Shown here piece by piece: positions 26,145 through 35,330 of a stretch of 64,000 nt of DNA. The notes beneath the pieces were generated by a model, which ran no database searches, was not told where the DNA came from, and saw only the letters and a list, made by a program, of their open reading frames with translations. The DNA is from Phytoactinopolyspora alkaliphila. GTDB taxonomy: Bacteria; Actinomycetota; Actinomycetes; Jiangellales; Jiangellaceae. The position numbers and the translations under genes are program-made. Each line of letters opens with the position of its first letter. Position 1 is the stretch's first letter. The stretch is taken from assembly GCF_010550695.1 (NCBI RefSeq), contig NZ_JAAGOB010000001.1:372001-436000 (forward strand). The letters run 5' to 3'.

Positions 26145-26738
26145 GTGCCTTTCGCGAACCTGGAGTTCGATGTCCCCGAAGGCCTGACTGCTGAGGACTT
26201 CATTCTCCGGCCGATCGTGGCCGCTGATGCCGAGCTGGACTACGCGGCGGTGATGGAGAGCAAGGATTACCTGCGAACGTGGGAGCAGTCGAGTTGGCCC
26301 GAAGACGACTTCACCGTGGCCGCCAACCGGGAAGACTTGGAGAAGCTCGAGCACCGGCACGCAAACCGCCAGGCGTTCACCTACACGATGATGAATCCGG
26401 CTGGCACGGAATGTCTCGGCTGCGTCTATGTCATGTCGTCCGATTCGCCGATGTTCGCCCAGGCGCGCATCACTGCGGTGGCGAACCGTCGTTGGGATGA
26501 TTACAAAGCTGCGGTCTACTTCTGGGTTCGCAAGTCTCGGCTGGAGACGGCGATGGATCGTGTGCTGCTTGACGCACTGCGCGTGTGGTTTGGGCGGGAC
26601 TGGAACCTCGGGGGCCATCTCATCGTCACCAACGAACAGTTCACTCAGCAGGTCAGCATGATCCAAGACACCGACCTTCAGCTGCGTTTCGAGATTGAGG
26701 AACCCGGCAAGCCCGGCCGATATCTCGCCTACGATTAG
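26145..26738 (+). CDS. GNAT-like N-acetyltransferase
   Basis: 197 residues. LTAEDFILRPIVAADAELDY resembles the first strand and helix of the GNAT fold. ECLGCVYVMSSDSPMFAQA would be the central beta strands, and KAAVYFWVRKSRLETAMDRV the late strand and helix. The pyrophosphate-binding loop is not canonical, so the substrate is unknown and activity is uncertain. GTG 26145 is chosen because of CAGGAG 8 bp upstream; a longer reading frame to 25989 lacks coding character. Confidence 0.65.
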   Translation: MPFANLEFDVPEGLTAEDFILRPIVAADAELDYAAVMESKDYLRTWEQSSWPEDDFTVAANREDLEKLEHRHANRQAFTYTMMNPAGTECLGCVYVMSSDSPMFAQARITAVANRRWDDYKAAVYFWVRKSRLETAMDRVLLDALRVWFGRDWNLGGHLIVTNEQFTQQVSMIQDTDLQLRFEIEEPGKPGRYLAYD

Positions 26739-26798
26739 GCGAGCACACCGTGCCCTTTTGGAGCGTTTTCGCGCTGCTGATGAGGTCGAGGCTGCAGA

Positions 26799-26976
26799 CT
26801 AGCTGTGGGTAGTGGGGGAGAGGACGAAGGTGCTCATCGAGTTGCCTTGTGCGGCTCGCTCTACCCGGTCTTGCCAATGCTGGTCCGGCTGGTGGACCGC
26901 GTCGTCGTATTGCTCGATGAATGCGAGTGAGGAATCCTTCAGCGCGGTTCCGAGAAGCTCATCAGTCGAATCGACT
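26799..26976 (-). pseudogene. N-terminal acetyltransferase fragment
   Basis: Reading leftwards: STDELLGTALKDSSLAFIEQ, then YDDAVHQPDQHWQDRVERAA and QGNSMSTFVLS. This matches the first helices of GNAT proteins (ALxDSPxAFxxTYE...W.xRxxxAA). The rest is missing; it ends at a TAG at 26799-26801. It abuts the stop of the GH13 gene. Confidence 0.45.
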
Positions 26977-26978
26977 CT

Positions 26979-28547
26979 TTACTTGCTGAGAATCACAGCT
27001 TGACCGGCGCTGAGCTTGTGCAACGGGCTGAGCGGTGCGGGGGAGTCGAGCACGGGTGGCTGGTCGGTGTCGAAGACGCAGGTCCAGGCGGATGTGTCGA
27101 ACGGGGGCGGTTGGGCGTGGCCGGAGAGGTTGGCAATGACGGCGATCCGGCCGGAGCGATAGGCGATCATCTCGTTGGTCGTCTCGAACCATTCGACGCT
27201 GTGGTCTCTCAGCTGGGCCAGGCGTCGTCGCGCGTGCAGCAGGCGACGGGTGACGGACCAGCACGACGCCGGGTCGAGGCGTTGGGCGGCAACCGTGTCG
27301 GACGGATCGCGGGAACCGAAAGGCAACCGCGCGCGCTCCGCGGTGGTGAAGCCCAACGTTGCTGATGGTTCCCAGGGCATGGGTGTGCGTGCACCCTCGC
27401 GGCTCATGGCACCGCCGGTGGTGCGTGCCAGTGAATCGTGATGCTTGCTCGCCGGGATGACGGCGTCGGTGAGGCCGAGCTCTTCGCCGTAGTAAAGGGA
27501 TGGGATGCCCGGCAGCCCCATGGTCAGCGTCGCGATCGCCAAAACGCGTCGTCGTCCCTCGGCTGTGTCCTCGCGGGCAGGCGCGCCGGTGTCACTCGTG
27601 GTGATTGCGGCGGTGTACCGGCTGACGGCACGTGGTCGACCGTGGCGGCTCTGCGTCCACGACAGGTGGGGGGATGCCGTGGACGCGGCTCGTAGCATGT
27701 CGGCGACGAGTGACGGTTCGCCGTCGGCTTCCGCCAACCCGAACCAGAACGCGCTGTGAAGGCCGCCGTCGTGCATGTACGTGGTCAAACGGTCGAGTTC
27801 GAGGACGCCCATCTCGCCCACCAGCAGCGCGTCGTAAGCATCGGCGATCCGGCGCCACCGGCGATGGATGGCCGCAGTCTCTGGCACTTGGTCGGCGTCG
27901 AGTAGAGGGTCGCCGGGCAGGTCGGCGTGCTTGGTGGTGAAATGCGCGGCGTCGATGCGGAAGCCGTCAAGACCGCGGTCTAGCCAGAACCGGAGAATCT
28001 GGTCGAACTCCTCGGCGACGGCTGGGTTTGCCCAGTTCAGGTCAGGTTGATGGGGGGTGTTGAGGTGCAGGTAGTACTGTCCGGTGCCGCGGTCGAGTGT
28101 CCAGGCTGGCCCGCCGGTGTGGGAGAGCCAGTTGTTGGGCGGTCCGCCGTCGGGCGCGGGATCGTGCCAGATGTAGTAGTCGCGATAGCGTGCATCGCGG
28201 GCATTGGCGAACCACGGGTGCTCGTTGCTGGTGTGAGTGACGACGAGGTCGGCGACGACGTGCATCCCGCGAGTGTGCGCCGCGTCCAGAAGTGCGTCGA
28301 CGTCTGCGAGGGTGCCGTAGCGCGCGTCCACGTCGCGGTAGTCGGCGACGTCGTTGCCGTGGCCGCGCATCGGCGACGGGAAGAATGCACTGATCCAGAG
28401 CACGGAAACCCCGAGGTCATGCAGGTAGTCCAGACGCTGATGAAGACCGGGCAAGTCGCCCCAGCCGTCCCCGTCGCTGTCCTGGAACGACGGGACGTAC
28501 ACCTCGTAGCCGACGGCGTCGAGCCACCATGGACGGTCGTTGGGCAT
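26979..28547 (-). CDS. GH13 alpha-glucosidase/trehalose-synthase-like enzyme with altered active site
   Basis: 522 residues, cytoplasmic. The barrel has VGYEVYVPSFQDSDGDGWGD, the DLVVTHTSNEHPWF block, the nucleophile Asp199 in GFRIDAAHF and the acid/base Glu245 in LLVGEMGV. The conserved NHD triplet that holds the third catalytic Asp is replaced: SRHG at residues 300-303 stands where SNHD is expected, just before RAVSRY. The C-terminal beta domain is present. With two of three acids it may be inactive, or a transferase or binding protein. ATG 28547 gives the usual N-terminus; in-frame upstream codons lack support. Confidence 0.85.
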   Translation of the reverse strand: MPNDRPWWLDAVGYEVYVPSFQDSDGDGWGDLPGLHQRLDYLHDLGVSVLWISAFFPSPMRGHGNDVADYRDVDARYGTLADVDALLDAAHTRGMHVVADLVVTHTSNEHPWFANARDARYRDYYIWHDPAPDGGPPNNWLSHTGGPAWTLDRGTGQYYLHLNTPHQPDLNWANPAVAEEFDQILRFWLDRGLDGFRIDAAHFTTKHADLPGDPLLDADQVPETAAIHRRWRRIADAYDALLVGEMGVLELDRLTTYMHDGGLHSAFWFGLAEADGEPSLVADMLRAASTASPHLSWTQSRHGRPRAVSRYTAAITTSDTGAPAREDTAEGRRRVLAIATLTMGLPGIPSLYYGEELGLTDAVIPASKHHDSLARTTGGAMSREGARTPMPWEPSATLGFTTAERARLPFGSRDPSDTVAAQRLDPASCWSVTRRLLHARRRLAQLRDHSVEWFETTNEMIAYRSGRIAVIANLSGHAQPPPFDTSAWTCVFDTDQPPVLDSPAPLSPLHKLSAGQAVILSK

Positions 28548-28929
28548 TGGGGTGAACCTCACGGTCAGAGGATGGGAAGGCGATCCAGCCGGCAACGAAA
28601 TGATCCCACCACAGATCCCACACATGACTCGCGGCCGAGGGCAGCGAACACCGAGGCCAAGGAAGCCCGGCATGTCGGACGGGGGAGTCGCCAAGGGGGC
28701 CGGCCACGCGACGCGCATGCCGACCTGGCCATCTTCATCCGTAAGCTCGTCACCGGAGGACCGATCAATACGCGTACCACAGACAAGGCCGTCGACATGC
28801 TCCTACGTGGAATCGCCCGAACCCACCGATGATGGCATCCGGGCGGTGAGTTTTCGCTGTCCCGCTTGTCTGCCCTTGTGATGAAGCAGCGAAGACAACG
28901 CTGCATAGCTGGGCGGAGGAGAGAACATC
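28548..28929. other. Intergenic stretch with a possible gene fragment
   Basis: No intact gene. A plus-strand peptide ending near 28832 (DLAIFIRKLVTGG, KAVDMLLRGIARTHR) looks like the C-terminal helices of a TetR-type regulator, but this is too short to be sure. Confidence 0.3.
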
Positions 28930-29508
28930 GTGAGCGCTGTCGTGATGCACAACGTGGTATCAGTGGACGGATTTATCGCCGATGACAATGACGACGTCGG
29001 TCCGCTGTTCGAGTGGTACTTCAACGGCGACGCCGACCTGGTCGACGGTGGCCCGTTCAAGGTGTCTCAGGTATCGGCTGACTACGTCCGAGCCATATGG
29101 GACGGCATCGGCTCGATGGTGATCGGGCGGCGCCTGTTCGACATCACGAACGGCTGGGAGGGAAAGCCACCGGCCGGCGAGCACGTTGTCGTGGTGTCGC
29201 ACCGGCCCAAGCCGGACGGATGGCACCCAGAAGCGTCGTACCACTTCGTCGACGACGTAGCAGTGGCGGTGGCGAAGGCGAAGGAGCTTGCGGGCGACCG
29301 CAATGTGGCGGTGGCGGCTGGCGACGCCGGCGGGCAGGCTCTCGATCTGGGCCTGGTCGACGAGGTGGCGATGGATGTTGTGCCGGTGGTGTTCGGCTCC
29401 GGGAAGCGGTACTTCGGGCCTGTCGAAGGCCAGCACCTGCTTGAGGACCCTGACGTCGTCATTCGCGGCAACCGAGTGCTGCACCTGAGTTATCGGGTTC
29501 GCCGCTAA
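28930..29508 (+). CDS. Dihydrofolate reductase-like (RibD C-terminal) family protein
   Basis: 192 residues of the RibD_C/DHFR fold. HNVVSVDGFIADDNDDVGP is the substrate and cofactor N-terminal loop, DGIGSMVIGRRLFDI the nucleotide-binding strand and helix, and VAVAAGDAGGQALDLGLVDE with VVPVVFGSGKRYFG the C-terminal signature. It is likely an NAD(P)H-dependent reductase; the substrate is unknown. GTG 28930 is preceded by GGAGGAG. The gene is monocistronic. Confidence 0.88.
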   Translation: MSAVVMHNVVSVDGFIADDNDDVGPLFEWYFNGDADLVDGGPFKVSQVSADYVRAIWDGIGSMVIGRRLFDITNGWEGKPPAGEHVVVVSHRPKPDGWHPEASYHFVDDVAVAVAKAKELAGDRNVAVAAGDAGGQALDLGLVDEVAMDVVPVVFGSGKRYFGPVEGQHLLEDPDVVIRGNRVLHLSYRVRR

Positions 29509-29781
29509 CAGGGCTTGACCGTGGCGCCCGTTCACCGCGGAGGTGTGGAGGTGCGCAGAATTGCATAGCGAAGGGGCACCTCCAGTCACAATGATGGACC
29601 ACCATTATGCGAGGTTTGTGCGCATTCTCAGGAGGAAACTTCCATCTTTCTCAGATTTTTACGCCTCTAAGGGTTGCCTTTGCGCAGGGCTCTGATTTAG
29701 TTCATTTAAGCATGCTTTACGCCCGGCGTTCTTCGCCAAGACGTGAGCCATGGGGGAATCTCAAAGAAAGGGGCCATTTCT

Positions 29782-31032
29782 ATGGCCGATACATCGACTC
29801 GTCGGGCTCGGCTCGGGGCGCGGGCGGGATTGGCGGCGCTCGGAGTTGTGAGTCTTATCGCGCTCCCATTGATCTTCACCCAGAATGTCGCGAGCGCGGC
29901 TGAAGCTCCGGTGGGGTTGGGCACCGCCGGCGACTTCTCGGTTCTGGCCGGTGCCACCGTCACCAATACCGGTTCGACTTACATGGAGCAGAATCTCGGA
30001 GTGCATCCGGGCAATACTGCGCCGGGGTTCCCGCCGGGAACCGTCGAAGGGGAGATGCATCTGGGCGACGCGGTGGCTTTGCAGGCGAAGGACGACCTGA
30101 CCACCGCTTACAATGACGCGGCCGGTCGGACACCTTTCACCAATCTGCCGGCGGAGCTCGGTGGCACGACTCTCACAGCCGGTGTCTACCGGATTTCGGC
30201 CGCACAGGTTACTGGGCAGTTGACTCTCGACGCCCAGGGTGATCCTGAGGCAGTGTTCATCTTCCAGGTCGACAGCACGCTGATCACGGCATCGAACAGC
30301 AGTGTGGTCCTGGTGAACGGGGCGTCGCCGTGCAACGTGTTTTGGCAGATCGGCAGTTCGGCGACTATCGGCACCGATACCACGTTCATCGGCACGATCA
30401 TGGCCATGGCCTCGATCACGATGCAGACCGATGCCACCCTGGAGGGACGGGCGCTGGCTCAGACCGCTGCTGTCACCCTCGACACCAACACCATCACCCA
30501 CGGCGACTGCGAGCCTCCAGACGGCGACGAGGACGGGACCGAAGACGGGACTGAAGACGGCGACGAGGACGGGACCGAGGACGGCACCGAAGACGGGACT
30601 GAAGACGGCGACGAGGACGGCACCGAAGACGGCGACGAGGACGGGACCGAGGACGGGACTGAAGACGGCGACGAGGACGGGACCGAGGACGGCACCGAGG
30701 ACGGGACCGAGGACGGGACTGAAGACGGCGACGAGGACGGCACCGAGGACGGGACCGAAGACGGGACTGAAGACGGCGACGAGGACGGCACCGAAGACGG
30801 CGACGAGGACGGCACCGAGGACGGGACCGAAGACGGGACTGAAGACGGCGACGAGGACGGCACCGAAGACGGGACCGAAGACGGCACCGAAGACGGGACC
30901 GAAGACGGGACCGAGGACGGCGACGATCTGCCGGACACAGGCAGTGGTTCGTTATCCATCCTGACGGTGGCAGGTGCGCTCGCCTTGGTCGGCGGATTAC
31001 TCCTTTACCTGCAGCGGCTCAGGCGAGCGTGA
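29782..31032 (+). CDS. Sortase-anchored ice-binding-like (DUF3494) surface protein with acidic repeat stalk
   Basis: 416 residues. A long signal peptide runs to ASAAEA. Residues 38-245 form a DUF3494/ice-binding-like beta-solenoid: APVGLGTAGDFSVLAGATVT, GDAVALQAKDDLTTAYNDAA, FIFQVDSTLITASNS, SPCNVFWQIGSSATIG and TTFIGTIMAMASITMQTDAT. A stalk of about 135 residues made only of G, T, E and D repeats follows. The LPDTG sortase motif, a hydrophobic helix and an RLRRA tail end the protein, so it is covalently wall-anchored. The start has GAAAGGGG upstream. Binding to ice, surfaces or polymers is possible. Confidence 0.88.
   Translation: MADTSTRRARLGARAGLAALGVVSLIALPLIFTQNVASAAEAPVGLGTAGDFSVLAGATVTNTGSTYMEQNLGVHPGNTAPGFPPGTVEGEMHLGDAVALQAKDDLTTAYNDAAGRTPFTNLPAELGGTTLTAGVYRISAAQVTGQLTLDAQGDPEAVFIFQVDSTLITASNSSVVLVNGASPCNVFWQIGSSATIGTDTTFIGTIMAMASITMQTDATLEGRALAQTAAVTLDTNTITHGDCEPPDGDEDGTEDGTEDGDEDGTEDGTEDGTEDGDEDGTEDGDEDGTEDGTEDGDEDGTEDGTEDGTEDGTEDGDEDGTEDGTEDGTEDGDEDGTEDGDEDGTEDGTEDGTEDGDEDGTEDGTEDGTEDGTEDGTEDGDDLPDTGSGSLSILTVAGALALVGGLLLYLQRLRRA
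30526..30930 (+). repeat. Tandem repeat coding for GTED/GDED units
   Basis: About 34 units of 12 bp (gaggacgggacc, gaagacgggact, gaagacggcgac and variants) run in frame inside the surface protein gene. Units are grouped into higher-order blocks such as GTEDGTEDGDED. Twelve-bp units let copy number change without a frameshift. Confidence 0.9.
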
Positions 31033-31186
31033 ACGCCTGAGACCTGGAAGCCGTGGACGTGTCAACGCATTGGTTCGCTATGCGCCCGGACCGAGGGGCG
31101 GCGGAGGGTTCGCTGAACCGTGAGCGCGGATCACCCAACCGTGATCGCGGCCGTCGCGCCTCCGGCTGCCGGAGCCGCGTAGCTGG

Positions 31187-31753
31187 TCAGACGTGAGAGG
31201 AGCGGTAGCGTGCCGCCTTCGCCTGGTTCCCGCAGGTTTTCATGCTGCACCACCGGCGACGCCGGCTGCGGGACGTGTCGATGAAGAACCAGCCGCAGCG
31301 ATCGCAGGCACGCACCGGCAGGGACGATGGACTCAGTGCCAGTCTGATTCCGTACAGAGCGAGCACGGTCAGCGTCCCCTGAGCAGTGAGGGGCGTCGCG
31401 GAACCGTCTGAGCCCACGGTGACGTCGCTACCGACGCCCCGACGCGCCGCGTCGAGGAGATCGGCGAGGGCGTTTGCGGGTAGCTCGCGTCCTTCCGCGC
31501 GTGCCTCGAAGACCGCCCAGAAGAGCTCGCGTAACCGGCGTGCCTGGCGCAGTGCTGCCTGAGAGTCCTCAAAGGGGTCTCGTGCGTCGTCGGGCAGCAG
31601 TTCGGTGTGACGGAGCCAGGCGGTGAGGGCGTCGATGTTGTTGAGAAGGTCGGCGCCCATCTCCGGTGTGCGGCGGTAGACGGTGTTCGCGAAGTCGAGT
31701 GCGACGTCGCCGGCGATGAAGTGGTCGTCGGTCCAGGCGGTGGCACTGCTCAT
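31187..31753 (-). CDS. CGNR zinc-finger (ABATE-domain) regulator
   Basis: 188 residues. The N-terminal ABATE domain (HFIAGDVALDFANTVYRR, LPDDARDPFEDSQ...RRLRELFWAVFEA) precedes a C-terminal zinc finger (RACDRCGWFFIDTSRSRRRR, WCSMKTCGNQAKAARYR) with four cysteines and the CGNR-type motif. It is a putative stress-linked transcription factor. Its ATG overlaps the stop of the upstream GNAT gene by 4 bp, so the two are coupled. Confidence 0.9.
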   Translation of the reverse strand: MSSATAWTDDHFIAGDVALDFANTVYRRTPEMGADLLNNIDALTAWLRHTELLPDDARDPFEDSQAALRQARRLRELFWAVFEARAEGRELPANALADLLDAARRGVGSDVTVGSDGSATPLTAQGTLTVLALYGIRLALSPSSLPVRACDRCGWFFIDTSRSRRRRWCSMKTCGNQAKAARYRSSHV

Positions 31754-32328
31754 CGCAGTGAGTATCGCATCACGGGGCGGTCTTTTCGAGGGCGAGCGAC
31801 CTCGGTGAAGCCGGAGGCAAGGAACGCGCTGGCGATTCCGGTCATTGCGTTGTCCGGGCCAGCCTTGCGTCCTTTGGCCGGTTCCACGGGGTACGCCTCG
31901 ACCGTTCGTGTCTCGGCGGTTTCGGCGAGGTACTCACACACTGCGGTGATCAGCGCAGAACTCAAGCCTTCCTCGCGATGACCTTTCTTGACGAGCAGGC
32001 ACGTCAGGGAGATGACCGGCTCGTCGTCGATGGGTTTCATCAGTGAGGAGCGCTGCATGCGGGGGAAGTCCGAGCGGTCGCCGAACGCACACCAGGCGAT
32101 CGGTTCGTCATCGACGTAGGCCACGACCCCCGGTGGCGTCTTGTGTCCGGCGAGATTCCGCATCGCCGCCTTGTTGCCGTCGCCCTTGCCCTCCATCCAT
32201 TCCTCCATGCTCAGGCGCCAGTGCATGCACCAGCAGCCGCGCGCTCCGCCGTTGGTACCCATGACGCTCTCGAAGTCGTCCCAGGTGTCTGCCGTCAGGG
32301 GCCTGACTGTGATGTCCACGGTGTTCAC
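31750..32328 (-). CDS. GNAT family N-acetyltransferase
   Basis: 192 residues. VRPLTADTWDDFESVMGTN begins the fold. GARGCWCMHWRLS is a Cys/Trp-rich segment typical of a GNAT subgroup. The core strand VISLTCLLVKKGHREEGLSS contains the acetyl-CoA loop (KKGHREEGLS, corresponding to RxxGxG/A), and YPVEPAKGRKAG follows. GTG 32328 overlaps the stop of the upstream hydrolase pseudogene (GTGA). It is the middle member of a hydrolase-GNAT-CGNR operon. Confidence 0.88.
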   Translation of the reverse strand: MNTVDITVRPLTADTWDDFESVMGTNGGARGCWCMHWRLSMEEWMEGKGDGNKAAMRNLAGHKTPPGVVAYVDDEPIAWCAFGDRSDFPRMQRSSLMKPIDDEPVISLTCLLVKKGHREEGLSSALITAVCEYLAETAETRTVEAYPVEPAKGRKAGPDNAMTGIASAFLASGFTEVARPRKDRPVMRYSLR

Positions 32329-32653
32329 GACTGAACCTCCGCGTGGTTGAGGACGTCACCGAGGAAGGTCACGAGCTGTGCCGCGACTTCGGTGGCGTGC
32401 GTCTCCAGCATGAGGTGCCCAGCGTCGTAGATGTGGGCTTCGAAGGCAGTCATGTCCCTGAGCCGGGCATGTCCGGCGCGATCGCGCACACGCGCTCGCC
32501 CAGTGCCGGGAGCACGTCGCGGAAGCAGTGCGACGAGCTGGGATAGCCGTGGAGGAGGAGAACCGCGGTCGACGACGGCTCGCCTGCCTCCCGGTAGTGC
32601 AGCTTGAGGCCTTCCACTTCACGGTACAGATGCCTTGTCTTTCCCGGGCGCAT
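32325..32653 (-). pseudogene. Alpha/beta hydrolase with an internal deletion
   Basis: The N-terminus reads GLKLHYREAGEPSSTAVLLL, HGYPSSSHCFRDVLPALG and IAPDMPGSG, the normal first 65 residues including the HG oxyanion motif. Then the frame shifts and the sequence jumps to the C-terminus: FEAHIYDAGHLMLETHATEV and AAQLVTFLGDVL, with the catalytic His in DAGH. About 200 residues, including the Ser nucleophile elbow, are deleted. The stop still overlaps the GNAT start, so the deletion left the operon end intact. Confidence 0.75.
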
Positions 32654-32951
32654 CGAGGACTCCCTTCGAGTCTGATCTTCCCCGTTCTCATACGTAACCG
32701 TATTACCCGACTTTAACAGTTACTAACGCCAGAGCTGTCAGACTCCGTGGACCGCGCTCAGACCTATGTAGCGCGGCTTCCTGTGCCGGCCCTGGCTGGC
32801 CGCATGCGCACGGTCTGGATCCAGCGAACCGGGCCGCGCCCCGCCAGAGCGTGCATAGACCATCAAAGGTCCAGAGCGTTGAGCGAGCTGGCCGTCAGTG
32901 GGCGAGTGGCCTGCCGTAGGATCTGCTCCTTCCGCTGGATAAAGAGGGACG
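32654..32951. other. Intergenic stretch before the subtilase gene
   Basis: A divergent control region. I see no convincing gene; a minor AT-rich patch at 32690-32730 may hold a promoter. Confidence 0.4.
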
Positions 32952-35330
32952 ATGGTTGTGCGAGTTTCGGCTGATCGGCGCGTTCGGGCTGGTGCGGTGA
33001 GCGCGTTCTGTGCGGTGTTCGTCGTGGTCTCGTGTACCGGCGGTGACAGCCAGTCGTCCGCCGATGACGAAGCGTCGTCGGATCGGCCGGCGCGCGCTGA
33101 CTCGTCGATCGAGATGACCGAGGTGACCGCAGAGCTCGTCGACGGCGCGGTCAGCTTGACGTGGGACCCCGTCGACGATGCCACCCAGTACGTCCTTGGC
33201 GGGGTTGACGACGACGTCGCGGTGCCCGCCGGCCTTTGTGGTGACGGCTGCGCGCTGACCGTGCTGCCGGAGATCATCCGCCCTGATGGCGAGATCCCCG
33301 TGAGCGCTGCCACGGCGGACGGGGCCTTTTCCGAGCCGTTCGTGGTGGTGGTCGATCTGCCGGACCATCCCGATGAGGATGACGAGTTGAGCGAGGACAA
33401 GCTCGAGGTCCTTCTCGTCTATGGCTGGGATGCCACCGTGGAGGGTTCGTCGCCCGAGGTGGAGGTTGTACCGGTCGATTCGCTTGAGGAGGCCGAGCGG
33501 ATCATCGAAGAGGCGATGGAACCGGATTCGGGTGTGGTCTCCGCGTCGTTGAACCTGCCGGTCGGCACATCGGCCGGTAGCGGGCCCGCATCGTCAGGCT
33601 CCGCACTGTCCACGTGGTACGCGGACGCGATGAGATATGACGTGTTGCCGGGGAATCCACGTGGGGACGGCGTCCTCGTGGGGACCATTGAGGCGGTAGG
33701 GGTGGACTCGAGCCATCCCTCGTTGGCCGGGGCGGTACGGGACGGGCGGCACGTCGACTACTGGCTCCTCACCAGCGCCTCCGACGACGATGACCAGGCC
33801 GAAACCGCCTCTGATGGAGTGCACAACGGTGTCTCCGATCCGGGGGTGCACGCGACCGCCGTCGCGTCTCTCGTCGTCGGGCAGCCCGCCGGCGCGGTGC
33901 CCGGTATCGCACCGGGTGCCGAGATCTACCCGGTCAACATCGGCGACGGGAGCGAAGCCGACATGGTGCGGGGCATCATCATGGCCGTTGACGCCGGCGT
34001 CGACATCATCAACATCTCGATGGTGATCGGATGCAAGTCTGTGTTGTGGCTGACGAGCTGTCCCAACGGCGTGGCCGCGGCAACTGACTACGCGGAGAGT
34101 AAAGGCGTCATCGTGGTCGCTGGTGCTGGCAACAACGGCGGCGGGGAAGGGTGTGGCGGGTCAACCAATGCGGACCAGTGGCCGGCCGTCCTCGACACGG
34201 TGATCTCCGTTGGCGGCTACGCGCCGTCGGGGGAGGTGTACTCGTGTTCGCCTGATCGGCCCGATGTGGACGTGCTCGCACCAGCGGTTCGGATGCTGAT
34301 CGCCGACGTGGATCGTCGTGACACGAGCAGCAAATACGCGGTCGGCAGCGGCACGTCGTTCGCGGCTCCGCTGATCAGTGGTCTGCTGGCAATCGTCCTG
34401 GCTGAAAGGCCCGATCTCACCCCCGCGCACGTCCGCTCGCTGCTCACGCAGTGGCGGGACGACGTGGGCAGAATCGACGTCATCGCCGTGCTGGCGTGGC
34501 TGGGGTTGATCGACGATCCAGCAGCTTTCGGTCTCGACGACGTCGCCGCAGTGACCCCGTACACGGTGCGCCTGGATTTCGACGACGTCGAGCCGATCGC
34601 CGGCCTCGTGGACCGGGTGTCGCATCTGCCCGAGATCATCACCACTCATGGCCGGGGTGGCCAGCATCGTGACCAGCGCGAAGGCGTGTGGAACTACACC
34701 GACCACAGCGTTTGGGAGATCACCGGCACCATCTTCCTGCTCAGCGATGGGAACGTCGAGGCGACAGGCGCCTGGCGGGGCACGTGGCCCGGCCGGGACG
34801 GCAAACCTCGCACGCCGGGGATGATGGTGCTCGACGGGTACCAAGCCTGGTGCCACGTGCCGATGATGCAGGGTGTCAGATCGCCGACCAAAGCGGTCCG
34901 GTGGGATATTCCCGTGCTGGTGGAGGCATCGCTGGTGCCTGGCACCAACCACCCTGGCCGACCGGCCGCGTTCGAGCTGAGCTTCTCCCTCGGGGTGGGT
35001 GCTACCAGTGATGAGGCCGGGGAGCTGCCCCTGCTCACCCTGCTCCACAACGACCTGGACCGATGTGAAGGATTCATCGGGCTGCATACCTCCGCAGCGC
35101 TCGACAGTCCGTGGCCCGAAATCACCCCCGTGTACGCGGAGTACTTCGACACGGTGGAACAGATCAACGAGGAATTGATCGCGGCCAGTCCGTTTACCCT
35201 GGATTCACCGGTCGTGTTCAGCGGCGATGGCACAGCGGCGGTCGTCGAGAACCCGGACATCAGCGTCGAGTACAACACGGACCCGGCGTGCCAGGTGATG
35301 GGACATCGAGGTGGCCGATGGTCGTGTTGA
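32952..35330 (+). CDS. Subtilase-like (S8) lipoprotein with Glu in place of the catalytic Asp
   Basis: 792 residues. The signal has a lipobox (VVVSC, Cys28). An FnIII-like region is at 55-135. The subtilisin domain starts at about residue 215. His300 is in GVHATAVASLVVG, Asn394 in VVAGAGNNGGG, and Ser469 in GSGTSFAAPLISG. The Asp position, normally DTGVD, reads GTIEAVGVDSSHPSL with Glu247. Paired cysteines (GCKSVLWLTSC) suggest a disulfide. A C-terminal 250-residue beta-rich domain is unassigned. It is probably anchored on the outer face of the membrane; with Asp to Glu it may be slow or inactive. Confidence 0.85.
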   Translation: MVVRVSADRRVRAGAVSAFCAVFVVVSCTGGDSQSSADDEASSDRPARADSSIEMTEVTAELVDGAVSLTWDPVDDATQYVLGGVDDDVAVPAGLCGDGCALTVLPEIIRPDGEIPVSAATADGAFSEPFVVVVDLPDHPDEDDELSEDKLEVLLVYGWDATVEGSSPEVEVVPVDSLEEAERIIEEAMEPDSGVVSASLNLPVGTSAGSGPASSGSALSTWYADAMRYDVLPGNPRGDGVLVGTIEAVGVDSSHPSLAGAVRDGRHVDYWLLTSASDDDDQAETASDGVHNGVSDPGVHATAVASLVVGQPAGAVPGIAPGAEIYPVNIGDGSEADMVRGIIMAVDAGVDIINISMVIGCKSVLWLTSCPNGVAAATDYAESKGVIVVAGAGNNGGGEGCGGSTNADQWPAVLDTVISVGGYAPSGEVYSCSPDRPDVDVLAPAVRMLIADVDRRDTSSKYAVGSGTSFAAPLISGLLAIVLAERPDLTPAHVRSLLTQWRDDVGRIDVIAVLAWLGLIDDPAAFGLDDVAAVTPYTVRLDFDDVEPIAGLVDRVSHLPEIITTHGRGGQHRDQREGVWNYTDHSVWEITGTIFLLSDGNVEATGAWRGTWPGRDGKPRTPGMMVLDGYQAWCHVPMMQGVRSPTKAVRWDIPVLVEASLVPGTNHPGRPAAFELSFSLGVGATSDEAGELPLLTLLHNDLDRCEGFIGLHTSAALDSPWPEITPVYAEYFDTVEQINEELIAASPFTLDSPVVFSGDGTAAVVENPDISVEYNTDPACQVMGHRGGRWSC

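Noticed and set aside
28715..28832. TetR-like C-terminal peptide
   Set aside because: Only about 40 residues with weak helix pattern; not enough to annotate as a gene relic.
30459..30959. Antisense SPSSVPSS repeat protein and possible CRISPR-like tandem array
   Set aside because: The repeat is a coding tandem repeat with 12-bp units and no spacers; the antisense peptide is a mirror of it.
32738..33400. 220-codon Ser/Thr-rich minus-strand frame
   Set aside because: Low-complexity shadow of the subtilase N-terminal region.
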